A stretch of DNA of 64,000 nt from Haladaptatus sp. R4 (GTDB taxonomy: Archaea; Halobacteriota; Halobacteria; Halobacteriales; Haladaptataceae): assembly GCF_001625445.1 (NCBI RefSeq), contig NZ_LWHG01000021.1:62001-126000 (forward strand), written 5' to 3'. The notes under the pieces were generated by a model. It saw only the letters and a program-made list of their open reading frames with translations. It ran no database searches and had not been told where the DNA came from. Positions within the stretch are counted from its first letter, which is position 1, and each line of letters begins with the position of its first letter. Positions 56,634 through 64,000 of this stretch are shown here, in pieces. Made by a program: the position numbers and the translations under genes.

Positions 56634-56725
56634 AAGTAGACACCCGACAGCACGGGGTCGTATATGCGTCCAGCACGGGGTCGGGTATATCGTGTTCGCC
56701 GTCGTCATCTCTGCGGGGGAAAACC

Positions 56726-57145
56726 ATGCAGCAATCGACCGGCCACGTCTCGCGGATCACCCACTTCGCGCTGATCGTCGAGGATCAGGAGGAAGCGCTC
56801 GATTTCTACACCGAAACGCTCGGCTTCGAGAAGAAAGAGGACAGCGAGATGGGCGAGGACAGATGGCTCACCGTCGCTCCCGCCGGACGGGACGGGGTGC
56901 ACGTCATCCTCCGTTCCCCGACGTGGTTCGGCGGGAAGGACGCCGACAGGTTCTCGCATCTCGTCGGGCACAACCCGATGATAGGGTTGGCGGTGGACGA
57001 CTGTCACGCGACGTACGACGACCTGCGTGAGCGGGGCGTCGAGTTCGTCTCCGAACCGCAGGAACGGGAGTACGGCGTCGAAGTCATCGCGCTCGACCCG
57101 GAGGGGAACGAACTCCTGTTCGTCGAACCGAGGAGGACGGCGTAG
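56726..57145 (+). CDS. VOC-family (glyoxalase-like) protein
   Basis: A 139-residue single-domain protein from ATG 56726. THFALIVEDQEEALDFYTETLGF opens it, and NELLFVEP holds the terminal Glu. It differs from the double VOC protein at 46.5 kb in having only one domain. Substrate unknown. It sits between coxA and coxC on opposite strand to coxC. Confidence 0.85.
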   Translation: MQQSTGHVSRITHFALIVEDQEEALDFYTETLGFEKKEDSEMGEDRWLTVAPAGRDGVHVILRSPTWFGGKDADRFSHLVGHNPMIGLAVDDCHATYDDLRERGVEFVSEPQEREYGVEVIALDPEGNELLFVEPRRTA

Positions 57146-57151
57146 CTCCTC

Positions 57152-57982
57152 TCATCCGGAGATGCTCGACCCGAAGTACAGCACGACGACGAGAAGCAGC
57201 CATATCGCGTCCACGAAGTGCCAGTACATCGAGACGGTGCTGACCGAGGCGTCCCTGTCGGGAGCGTACTGGCCGCGTATCGCTCGCGCGAAGACGACGC
57301 ACAACAGAATCACGCCGAGCGTGACGTGCAGGCCGTGCAGGCCGGTCAGCCCGAAGAACGCGCTCCCGAACAGTCCGGAGGTCAGCGTGAATCCCTCGTG
57401 GGAGATGAAGTCGTAGTACTCGTAGGCCTGTCCGGCGACGAATCCCGCACCGAGGACGACGGTGACGCCGAGGAGGGTCAGGAACCGCTTTCGTTTCCCC
57501 TTCCCCAGCGCGATGTGCGAGAAGTGGAGCGTGAAACTGCTCAGAACGAGGACGGCCGTGTTGACGAGCAACAACGAACTCAGCACGTCGGGGAGTTCCG
57601 TCGGCGGCCACGGCTGTACCCGGATGAAGAAGTAGTAGGTGAACACCGCGCCGAACGTCGCGATGTCGGTCAGCAAAAACGTCACCATCGTCGCCTCGTA
57701 GGTGTACTTCGTCTTGCTCACGCGCCCCTGCCAGTAGTCGTGTACGTAGGCCTGGTTGAGCCACCCGCCGAGTCCGACGACGAGCACGGCCAACCCCCCG
57801 ATAGCGATCACCCATCCGGCGAGTTCGGGGAACACGTCCGTGACGTGACCGAGTATCGTGAGCGCCGCGCCGAGATACATCGTTCCCGCCCCGATGGCAC
57901 CGATGATGGGCCATCGACTCCCCTCGTGATGCGCCGAACCGTCGGTTCCCGACGACTCGCCGTGTGCCACTGACTCGGACAT
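57152..57982 (-). CDS. coxC: cytochrome c oxidase subunit III
   Basis: A 276-residue protein from ATG 57982. Seven hydrophobic helices, with ATMVTFLLTDIATFGAVFTYYFFIR and GLTGLHGLHVTLGVILL and the end VSMYWHFVDAIWLLLVVVLY, all characteristic of subunit III. It stabilises the oxidase and lacks redox centres. Convergent with the VOC gene. Confidence 0.93.
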   Translation of the reverse strand: MSESVAHGESSGTDGSAHHEGSRWPIIGAIGAGTMYLGAALTILGHVTDVFPELAGWVIAIGGLAVLVVGLGGWLNQAYVHDYWQGRVSKTKYTYEATMVTFLLTDIATFGAVFTYYFFIRVQPWPPTELPDVLSSLLLVNTAVLVLSSFTLHFSHIALGKGKRKRFLTLLGVTVVLGAGFVAGQAYEYYDFISHEGFTLTSGLFGSAFFGLTGLHGLHVTLGVILLCVVFARAIRGQYAPDRDASVSTVSMYWHFVDAIWLLLVVVLYFGSSISG

Positions 57983-58036
57983 AACCGGTAGAGACACACC
58001 GCGGAGTGACAAAAATTCGACGGCAATCGGGGTCGG

Positions 58037-58708
58037 TCAGTTCCCGTTCGACATCGACTCGATGAACACGAGCGGGTCGCGGGTCTGGAGCCACACCGTC
58101 CCCTCGCCGGAGAAGTGTGTCACGCGCCCCTCGCCGCCGAGGATCGAGGATTTGATCCCGCCGTCCGTCTTGCGCGTGAGGTTCAACCCGTCCGTCCACG
58201 CGATGAGGTGATCCTCGTCCACGACGAGCGGATCGTCGTCGGTGATATCGATCTCGTACAGCGATCCGTACGAGGAGAGGAAGGCGATGCCGTCGCCCTT
58301 CAGGGCGAGGACGGTCAGTTCGCCCGACGAGAAGAAGTTCCCGGCCTCGTTGACCGCGGTTTCGTGCTCGACCTCGGGCGTCCACGCGACCGGTGCGCCC
58401 GATTGGGCCTTGATGCGCCCGGTCTCCCGGAGATCGATCGGGACGATGTCGCCCGGCATATCGGGCGCGAGCGTGACGTGTGCACCGTCGACCGACGCCG
58501 TGAACGTGTTCGAGACCATCTCCCGTTCGTCGCTGATGGCCCGGGAGAGCATGCCCGAGATGCCGCCGCCGCCCCCGATTTGGGCGTCCGCCTTCATGCT
58601 CTCGCTCCGACTCACCATCGCACCCGTCTTCGCCTCGATGTGCTCGTCCGCGTCGAGCGTCACGGTAAGGATCGCGTTGCTCGGTCCGTTGGTAATTTCG
58701 TACTCCAT
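58037..58708 (-). CDS. AIM24/TIGR00266-family protein
   Basis: A 223-residue protein from ATG 58708. Repeated beta-strands with Gly-rich GGGGGISGM and FFSSGELTVLALKGDG match the AIM24 family. Its function is unknown in archaea. It adjoins pantoate kinase, 61 bases downstream of it. Confidence 0.88.
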   Translation of the reverse strand: MEYEITNGPSNAILTVTLDADEHIEAKTGAMVSRSESMKADAQIGGGGGISGMLSRAISDEREMVSNTFTASVDGAHVTLAPDMPGDIVPIDLRETGRIKAQSGAPVAWTPEVEHETAVNEAGNFFSSGELTVLALKGDGIAFLSSYGSLYEIDITDDDPLVVDEDHLIAWTDGLNLTRKTDGGIKSSILGGEGRVTHFSGEGTVWLQTRDPLVFIESMSNGN

Positions 58709-58769
58709 ACGGAAAAATGAGGGCACCACAGTATATGAATCTACTTGCCTGAGCGGTTGAGTCGCCGTT

Positions 58770-59549
58770 TTATAGCAATTCCGCACCCGTGAACGAAATT
58801 TCCGTTCGGTTCGGAAGCGCGTCCTCGACGCCGACGGCGAAGACCGTTTCGCCGAGCATGGCCATGCTCGCCGCGCCGCCTGATTCCTCCACGTCGGCCA
58901 CGGTGCGTCGAACCCGTTCGGTCGGCAACCCGATTTCTCGTGCGAACGACCAGGCATCCCGCGTCAGGCGTTCGAGCGACGGTTCGTCGGGAAGCGAATC
59001 GAGGGTTCGCCCGCCGACGGTTTCGATTTTCGCCATGATGTCGGCGTCGCCGAGCGTCTCGCTGGTCGCCATCCCGCCGAACGAGACGTACTCGATGGCG
59101 TTCGTCGGTTCCCACCGTCGCCGTCCCGTGCCGTCGTCCATCATCAATCCCCCGGCGGATTGGATGAACACGTCCCCGAGTCCGGTTCCAGCGTTCACCT
59201 CCGCGACGTGTGCGGCCTGTACGAGGTCCTCGCGCGAGCGCCCGAGGTCGAACGTTGCGTTCGCGGACAGCGCCGTTGCGAGCGTGGCCGCGCCGCTCGC
59301 TCCGAAGCCACAGCCGATGGGAATCGCCGATTCGAGTTCGACGCGCGCCGTCACGGCCAAGCCGTCGAGGACACCGGTGACCGGTTCGAAGTCGGTCCGC
59401 TTGCCGTCCAGCAGTATCTCGGTTCGGTCGGCCTCCCGAACGTCGGCCACGATGCCGTCCTCGATAGCCATGCTCGCGCCTTTCGACCCGTCGCCCGATT
59501 CGGCCGGTGCGAACACCGCCGTCACGCTTCCCGGAGCGAACGCTCTCAT
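58770..59549 (-). CDS. pantoate kinase (GHMP family)
   Basis: A 259-residue protein from ATG 59549. MRAFAPGSVTAVFAP starts it, and PIGCGFGASGAATLATALSAN is the GHMP ATP loop. Pantoate kinase is the archaeal first step replacing bacterial pantothenate synthetase in CoA synthesis, together with phosphopantothenate synthetase (not in the window). Length is slightly short for the family but the fold is complete. Confidence 0.87.
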   Translation of the reverse strand: MRAFAPGSVTAVFAPAESGDGSKGASMAIEDGIVADVREADRTEILLDGKRTDFEPVTGVLDGLAVTARVELESAIPIGCGFGASGAATLATALSANATFDLGRSREDLVQAAHVAEVNAGTGLGDVFIQSAGGLMMDDGTGRRRWEPTNAIEYVSFGGMATSETLGDADIMAKIETVGGRTLDSLPDEPSLERLTRDAWSFAREIGLPTERVRRTVADVEESGGAASMAMLGETVFAVGVEDALPNRTEISFTGAELL

Positions 59550-59632
59550 ACTCGTATGGATGCAAAAGTGGGCCTTGAATCCCCCGTCACCGGAACCGCG
59601 TATTAGCAGGTGTATAAATCGAACGCGGGCGT

Positions 59633-59974
59633 TCACATCGCCCCGTCGTCGAATTCGAGCGTCACGTCGAGCAGGTCCGACAGAATTTCCGGAAATTCGA
59701 CGACTTCGACCCGTTCTTCGTCCTCGTGGAGGCGGACGATTCCGGCGGCGACGAGACGGGGGATGTCTGTGTGGTGCAGTTCGGTGTAGATGTGGACGTG
59801 TTCCTGTCCGGAGAGCGGTTCGTCCTGTTCGGCGTCCATCCACCCCGCCACGCTGTCCGCGAGGCGCGTAACGGTCGTCCGGTCGTGCCGTCGGAGATGA
59901 TACAATGCGTACCGCCGACGCGGTTCCGCGAGAATCTGAAGCAGTGCGCGTAACGAGTGTTCGTCGCCGTCCAT
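59633..59974 (-). CDS. DUF7344-like winged-helix protein
   Basis: A 113-residue protein from ATG 59974. LLQILAEPRRRYALYHL and LHHTDIPRLVAAGIV are the winged-helix turns of the haloarchaeal DUF7344-type regulators. No ligand domain. It faces the membrane-anchored winged-helix gene divergently, sharing a promoter region at 59975-60073. Confidence 0.82.
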   Translation of the reverse strand: MDGDEHSLRALLQILAEPRRRYALYHLRRHDRTTVTRLADSVAGWMDAEQDEPLSGQEHVHIYTELHHTDIPRLVAAGIVRLHEDEERVEVVEFPEILSDLLDVTLEFDDGAM

Positions 59975-60073
59975 GCCTTCGCTACCGGATGGTGTATTTT
60001 TATGGTAGAATAATAAGATACCGGATTCACCTGTGTCGGGCAAAGTTATAGTCCCCCCTTGGAATGATAGGGT

Positions 60074-60945
60074 ATGGTCGACTTCCTGCCCTCCACCGTC
60101 GATTCCGTCGCGGACGAGGACCGCGACCCGCGGGTCGTCGGCGTCGACAGCGAAGATGCGGACGCGTTAGTCGCGGCCCTCTCCTCGCAAACCGGCCGGA
60201 CATCCTCGCCACCCTCTACGAGGAACCGGCGACCCCGGCCACTATCGCCGAACGCGTCGATACCTCCCTTCAAAACGCCCAGTACCACCTCGGCAAACTG
60301 GAGGACGGCAATCTCGTCGAAGTCGCGGACACGGCCTACTCCGAGAAGGGTCGCGAGATGAAGGTGTACGCCCCGACGGCCGAACCGCTCGTCCTCTTCG
60401 CCGGGAACGAATCGGACACGGGAGGGCTACAGTCAGCCCTCAAGAACCTGCTCGGCGGAATCGGCGTCCTCGGACTGGCGAGCCTCGTCGTTCAACGACT
60501 CGCCGACGGCAAGCCGCTTCTCGGAACGTTGACCCTGAGTTCCGGAGGCAGCGACAGCACTTCGGGCAGAAATGCCGACAACGGTGCCGATAGCGGGGCC
60601 ACGACGCACGCCAACAACGCGGGCGGCAGCGCCCCCGATACGACTCACACAAGCGGGACGCACGCGAGCACGACCGCCCACAATGCGGGCGGAGCGGCCG
60701 ACAACGCGACGTCCACCTTGAGTAAGACGGCGGATCACACGACGACGGCGGTGCATCACGCGACCACGACGGCCTCGGATCAACTGACGACCACGGTGCA
60801 GTCGAGTACGACGAGCACGACGCGGACGGTCGCAGAAAGCGCGGCGAGCGCCGGAATCCCGCCGGGACTGCTCTTTTTCGCCGGTGGGGCGTTGATTCTC
60901 GTCCTCGGCTTCGCAGTCTGGTATCGCCGGGTGTATCGACGCTGA
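60074..60945 (+). pseudogene. membrane-anchored winged-helix protein, single-base frameshift
   Basis: Residues 1-43 read in one frame (MVDFLPSTVDSVADED... ALSSQTG) and the rest in another, beginning RDILATLYEEPATPATIAERVDTSLQNAQYHLGKLEDGNL, an ArsR/winged-helix core. The span of 872 bases lacks one base; adding a G at about 60202 (ccggac to ccgggac) restores 290 residues. After the winged helix comes a hydrophobic segment (GGIGVLGLASLVVQRL), a Ser/Thr/His-rich stalk, then a clear C-terminal helix (PPGLLFFAGGALILVLGFAVWY). So it may be a membrane-bound DNA-binding sensor. Confidence 0.75.
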
Positions 60946-60981
60946 ACGCTAAGGGCCTCCGTACCGTCTTCTTGAGCTATC

Positions 60982-61296
60982 GTGCTCGACCGGACGACCC
61001 TCGGCGTCGCCGGGACGGTTTGTACCGTACTGGGAGCGGCGCTCCTCGTCGTCTCGTTTCCGGTCGTCATCGTCGGGATTTCCGACGTCGTCTCGCAGAC
61101 ACGGACGGTGACCGCCGCACTCGCCGTGCTCGTGCGGACCGCCCCGAGCGACACGGCCCTTCACGGACCGCGGTCACGGCTCTCCTTCGGATTGCTCGGG
61201 GTCGGCGTCGGGTGCTGGTTGCTCGGTGCCGGACTGCTCGCACAGGGGCGCATCGAGCGGTTGGAAAAGCGGGACGGGAGAAACGGCGGAGCGTGA
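60982..61296 (+). CDS. small membrane protein
   Basis: A 104-residue protein from GTG 60982. Two hydrophobic stretches (GVAGTVCTVLGAALLVVSFPVVIVG and LSFGLLGVGVGCWLLGAGLL). No family recognised. It lies 36 bases downstream of the membrane-anchored winged-helix gene and may be its partner. Confidence 0.6.
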   Translation: MLDRTTLGVAGTVCTVLGAALLVVSFPVVIVGISDVVSQTRTVTAALAVLVRTAPSDTALHGPRSRLSFGLLGVGVGCWLLGAGLLAQGRIERLEKRDGRNGGA

Positions 61297-61369
61297 CGAC
61301 TGAAGCGTCCGTGAAGCGAAGCGGATCGAAAAGGGGGAGGGGTGTGACAAGTGAAGCGTTCGTGAAGTG
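61293..61369 (+). repeat. imperfect 51-bp-spaced direct repeat at a gene end
   Basis: gtgacgactgaagcgtccgt at 61293 recurs as gtgacaagtgaagcgttcgt at 61344. The first copy overlaps the stop codon (61294-61296) of the small membrane protein gene. Confidence 0.55.
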
Positions 61370-61654
61370 GTGGGGTGTGGCGCGAGGTTCCGAAGAACCT
61401 CGTGAGCGGCGAACACCGTCACGTGGCGAGTCGTCGGCGACGACACGGGACGACGGTGCAACCGCAGGTATGGTGCTATTCGATGGATGATGGCAGGATT
61501 TGTCACGTCAACGTTGGATGCGCCACGAATCGTGAGAGATGCTGCTCGCAAAAAAGCGTCGCTAAGTGGTCTATATAGCGGAAAATAGCCGCGGATCGGC
61601 TCGGGGGCTGTAAATATGCAAAACCATTTGGTTCTCCCGTCGGTTGCGAACGAT
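61297..61654. other. intergenic region, no gene supported
   Basis: Holds the direct repeat above and, near 61609, an AT-rich box (gtaaatat) suitable for a leaderless start at 61655. Short open frames here have no coding character. Confidence 0.5.
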
Positions 61655-61969
61655 ATGGACGCGTTCGAGCGACTGGAGGCCTTTCTCCAGCAACTCCGTC
61701 GGAACGTCGGCGTCGAAACCGTGTACGGCACTCCGGTTCATCTCAAGAACCGGACCATTATCCCGATCGCCAAGGTCGGCTACGGGTTCGGTGGCTTCGG
61801 CGGCGGGGGAAGCAGTCGAGTGGGTGGCGGCGCGACGGCGAAACCGGTCGGCGCGCTCGAAGTCACGCCGGACGGGACGCGGTTCGTCCGGTTTTCCGAA
61901 TCCCGGCGAACGCTGATGGCGGTCGGCGTCGGCCTCGTCCTCGGTGTACTCCTCGGACGCGGGAACTGA
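61655..61969 (+). CDS. GerW/YtfJ-like small protein
   Basis: A 104-residue protein from ATG 61655, or 117 from ATG 61616. GTPVHLKNRTIIPIAKVGYGFGG is the family signature, followed by a Gly/Ser loop and a C-terminal hydrophobic helix (LMAVGVGLVLGVLLG). In Bacillus the family is a spore protein; in non-sporulating archaea the role is unknown. Confidence 0.78.
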   Translation: MDAFERLEAFLQQLRRNVGVETVYGTPVHLKNRTIIPIAKVGYGFGGFGGGGSSRVGGGATAKPVGALEVTPDGTRFVRFSESRRTLMAVGVGLVLGVLLGRGN

Positions 61970-62000
61970 TTTTGGGGTAGGTGCGGTAACCGATTTCGAT

Positions 62001-62858
62001 TCAGCGGGACGCGGTGACCGAACGGAGGACGGCGAAGTCGAAGCGGTCGATCCGTCGGAGGCCGACGAACAACAGGACGGCGACCCCGACGGGGAGCCAG
62101 TGGGTGAAGTAGGCGTTCATCGCCCCCCAGAGGATGACGAAGCTCACCATGTCGTCCAGCATAAATTCACAGGAATCGAGGCGGTCGCGGAGCGCCCGCC
62201 AGTCGAAGCCGAGTTCGACCAGTCCGACCGCGACGGCGCCGCTGACGACCCAACCGAAGTAGTTCGAGAGCGGGACGCCGTAGTAGATACCGCCGCCGGG
62301 GTACGTCCAAAACCGGAGCGCGACGGCCGCCGGGTCCAACACGAGGTCGATGACGACGACGACGGCGAGCGAGGCCGCGAAGCGGGCGAACCGCGAGTCC
62401 GCACGCGGGCCGAGCAGGAGGAGACAGAGCAGGTAGCTGTTCAGTACGAGCGGGAAGAAGAAGACGGGAAGCCCCGCCGGAACCGTCCCGAACAGCATCG
62501 GACCGAGTTCGAGGACGTAGTGGAACTGCCCGTACGGGAACCCCGTCGTCACGCCGACGAACTCGATGAGATAGGTGTAGACGGTCAACAACAACAGCGC
62601 GATACCCGCCCGTCTGTCGATGAGCGGCAACAATCCGGCGACGAGCGGCGAGCGCATGACGACCGTACCGAAGATGATGAGGAAGGGGTTCCGTGCGAGC
62701 CACGCCGGAACCCACGGCTCGGTGCCCGCGATGAACATCACGGCCCCGATGAGCGGAAAGACGACGGCGATGGTGAACCGGTTCTCGCGGACGAGCGCGG
62801 AGAACCGGGCTTCGATTCTCCGCCTGTCCATCTCCCGCCAATCGGTTCCGCTATCCAT
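62001..62858 (-). CDS. cruF: bisanhydrobacterioruberin hydratase CruF
   Basis: A 285-residue membrane protein with about seven helices. LLLTVYTYLIEFVGVTTGFPYGQFHY and VLDPAAVALRFWTYPGGGIYYGVPLSNYFGW are typical of CruF (C50 carotenoid 2'',3''-hydratase). It adds water to the isopentenyl ends to complete bacterioruberin. It starts inside lyeJ (8-base overlap). Confidence 0.88.
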   Translation of the reverse strand: MDSGTDWREMDRRRIEARFSALVRENRFTIAVVFPLIGAVMFIAGTEPWVPAWLARNPFLIIFGTVVMRSPLVAGLLPLIDRRAGIALLLLTVYTYLIEFVGVTTGFPYGQFHYVLELGPMLFGTVPAGLPVFFFPLVLNSYLLCLLLLGPRADSRFARFAASLAVVVVIDLVLDPAAVALRFWTYPGGGIYYGVPLSNYFGWVVSGAVAVGLVELGFDWRALRDRLDSCEFMLDDMVSFVILWGAMNAYFTHWLPVGVAVLLFVGLRRIDRFDFAVLRSVTASR

Positions 62859-63696
62859 GCAGAACACCCCACAGGCCGCCCATCGTCAACACGGCCCCGA
62901 CTGCGGTGTTGATGGCCGGATACCACCAGTAGGCCCGCGAGATGGTCACGTCGCGGGCGACCCACGCGAGGACGAGAAGGGGATAGACCAACAGGAGCAC
63001 GCCCGCTCGCACGTCGAGGAGCGCGAATAGCCCCGCCGCTGCCAGCCAGCAGGCCGCGCAGTACGCCAGCGTCCTCGACTCGCCGAGGATGGTTGCGGTG
63101 GTTCGAATTCCGGCCCGCCTGTCGGGTTCGATGTCGGGAATCGCCGAGAACGTGTGCATGCCCATCGCCCAGAGCCACCCGCCGAGGACGGCGAGGAACG
63201 GCGGCTGACTCCCGGACAGCGTGGCGTAGGCCATCGCGCCGGGAAGGACGTACAGCCCGTTCGAGACCGAATCCAGAATCGGCGTCGTCTTGAACCGCAG
63301 CGGCGGCGCGGAGTACTCCGCGCCGAGAACCAGAAAGCCGAGCAGCCACGGCCACGCGGCGGGCGGCGTGACGAGGAGGAACCCGAGGCCGAGGAGGGCA
63401 CAGACCGCGACGGCGACCGGAACCGTCCGGTCGCCCCGATACCGCGTTTCACGCTCGTCCTTCTTCGGGTTCTCCTCGTCGATGTCCGCATCGAACACGT
63501 CGTTGATGCCGTAGAGGAAGACGTTGGCCGGGAGCAGGAAGTAGACGAAGAGGGCGAGCGAAATCGGCGAGAGCAGATCACCGAGCGACGACGCGCCGTA
63601 GGCGAGACCCACCAGTACCGGCCCGGCGAGGTAGAGCCAGAATCGCGGCCGCGACAGTTTCAGTAGGGAGCGGATCATCGTTCGATAGTCGAGCAT
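62851..63696 (-). CDS. lyeJ: lycopene elongase/1,2-hydratase LyeJ
   Basis: A 281-residue UbiA-family protein (start could also be 63678). NVFLYGINDVFDADIDEENPKK is the first Asp-rich motif; SAIPDIEPDRRAGI the second. It adds C5 prenyl units to lycopene and hydrates them, giving the C50 skeleton. It lies between cruF and crtD, the standard bacterioruberin cluster. Confidence 0.9.
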   Translation of the reverse strand: MLDYRTMIRSLLKLSRPRFWLYLAGPVLVGLAYGASSLGDLLSPISLALFVYFLLPANVFLYGINDVFDADIDEENPKKDERETRYRGDRTVPVAVAVCALLGLGFLLVTPPAAWPWLLGFLVLGAEYSAPPLRFKTTPILDSVSNGLYVLPGAMAYATLSGSQPPFLAVLGGWLWAMGMHTFSAIPDIEPDRRAGIRTTATILGESRTLAYCAACWLAAAGLFALLDVRAGVLLLVYPLLVLAWVARDVTISRAYWWYPAINTAVGAVLTMGGLWGVLHG

Positions 63697-63712
63697 CGGT
63701 TGATACTCGAAG

Positions 63713-64000
63713 TTAGTAATCCTCGATCATGGCGTCTGCGGTGTGTTGGCCGCCGATGAGACACATCGGAACGCCGATGCCGGGGTTCGTGTACGACCCG
63801 GTGAAGTAGAGGCCGTCGACCTTCGAGGAGCGGTGGCGGGGGCGCATCGGACCGGTCTGCATGAGCGTGTGGGCGAGTCCCAGCGCCGTCCCCTTCGTGC
63901 TGTTGTAGCGGTCGGCGAACTCCGAGACGGAGAAGGACTTCTCGAAGACGATGCGGTCCTGGAGCGAGACGCCGGTGTTCTCCTCGATGTCGGCGAGGAC
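63713..64000 (-). CDS. crtD: carotenoid 3,4-desaturase CrtD, 3' part
   Basis: The reading frame is open from the window end and stops at 63713-63715. It ends with SKVDGLYFTGSYTNPGIGVPMCLIGGQHTADAMIEDY, the C-terminal FAD-binding end of the CrtI/CrtD phytoene desaturase family. Position beside lyeJ and cruF supports CrtD, which desaturates the C50 precursor. The start lies outside the window. Confidence 0.87.
   Translation of the reverse strand, partial: VLADIEENTGVSLQDRIVFEKSFSVSEFADRYNSTKGTALGLAHTLMQTGPMRPRHRSSKVDGLYFTGSYTNPGIGVPMCLIGGQHTADAMIEDY

Overview
The window is a gene-dense, GC-rich chromosome segment of a haloarchaeon (class Halobacteria). The signs are acidic proteins, leaderless genes behind AT-rich TATA boxes, twin-arginine signal peptides, an S-layer-type glycoprotein with a PGF-CTERM tail, archaeal 7S/SRP RNA, archaeal translation genes (L21e, Rpb4/RpoF, aEF-1beta, diphthine synthase, Trm5), ether-lipid and C50-carotenoid genes, pantoate kinase and a heme-copper oxidase. 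A Haladaptatus-like genus fits the style, but the sequence alone does not prove it. No insertion sequence, rRNA or CRISPR array was seen.

Layout. 1-5.9 kb: probable end of a surface-polymer cluster (asparagine-synthase-like enzyme, AP-superfamily phosphodiesterase, FemAB/GNAT-like transferase, Tat-exported Thr-rich surface protein), all on the + strand with stop/start overlaps. 5.8-10.5 kb: M23 peptidase, haloarchaeal winged-helix regulator, SnoaL-like protein, lamin-tail-like exported protein, AhpD-like protein and two tiny membrane proteins. 10.6-14.3 kb: a three-gene minus-strand operon (LarA/DUF2088-like protein, four-carbon acid-sugar kinase, PdxA2-like dehydrogenase) that looks like a threonate/erythronate route. 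14.6-24.5 kb: membrane protein, ROK kinase, tRNA-Arg with a duplicated 3' end, ether-lipid prenyltransferase, KaiC-like protein, CoA-binding protein, PhoX-like protein, cysteine synthase and small proteins. 24.6-24.9 kb: SRP RNA. 25-33.5 kb: AspA-like lipoprotein, MscS, CRM-domain protein, NDH-2, FAH protein, APC-Usp fusion transporter, UPF0173 hydrolase, GrpB. 33.6-41.8 kb: translation block (OsmC, zinc-ribbon protein, aEF-1beta, then L21e-RpoF-DUF655-KsgA-MscS-HemK2), interrupted by an MBL hydrolase, cystathionine gamma-synthase and an aldo/keto reductase, and ending in a 23-bp tandem repeat. 41.9-43.9 kb: two-gene MetE-type methionine synthase. 44-49.9 kb: His-rich-tailed metalloprotease, double VOC protein and S-layer-type glycoprotein. 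50-52.1 kb: dphB, trm5, tRNA-Thr. 52.3-58 kb: exported protein and cytochrome oxidase genes coxB, coxA, coxC. 58-62 kb: AIM24 protein, pantoate kinase, two winged-helix proteins (one membrane-anchored) and a GerW-like protein. 62-64 kb: bacterioruberin genes cruF, lyeJ and partial crtD.

A cross-cutting result is that at least four genes (ROK kinase, catalytic MetE, trm5, membrane-anchored winged-helix protein), and probably a fifth (the asparagine-synthase-like gene), carry single-base frameshifts in G/C-rich sequence although both halves are otherwise intact. Base-calling error is more likely than decay. The best candidates for under-described biology are the LarA-like/kinase/PdxA2 operon, the membrane-anchored winged-helix protein, the His/Gly-tailed metalloprotease and the repeats that start at gene stop codons.
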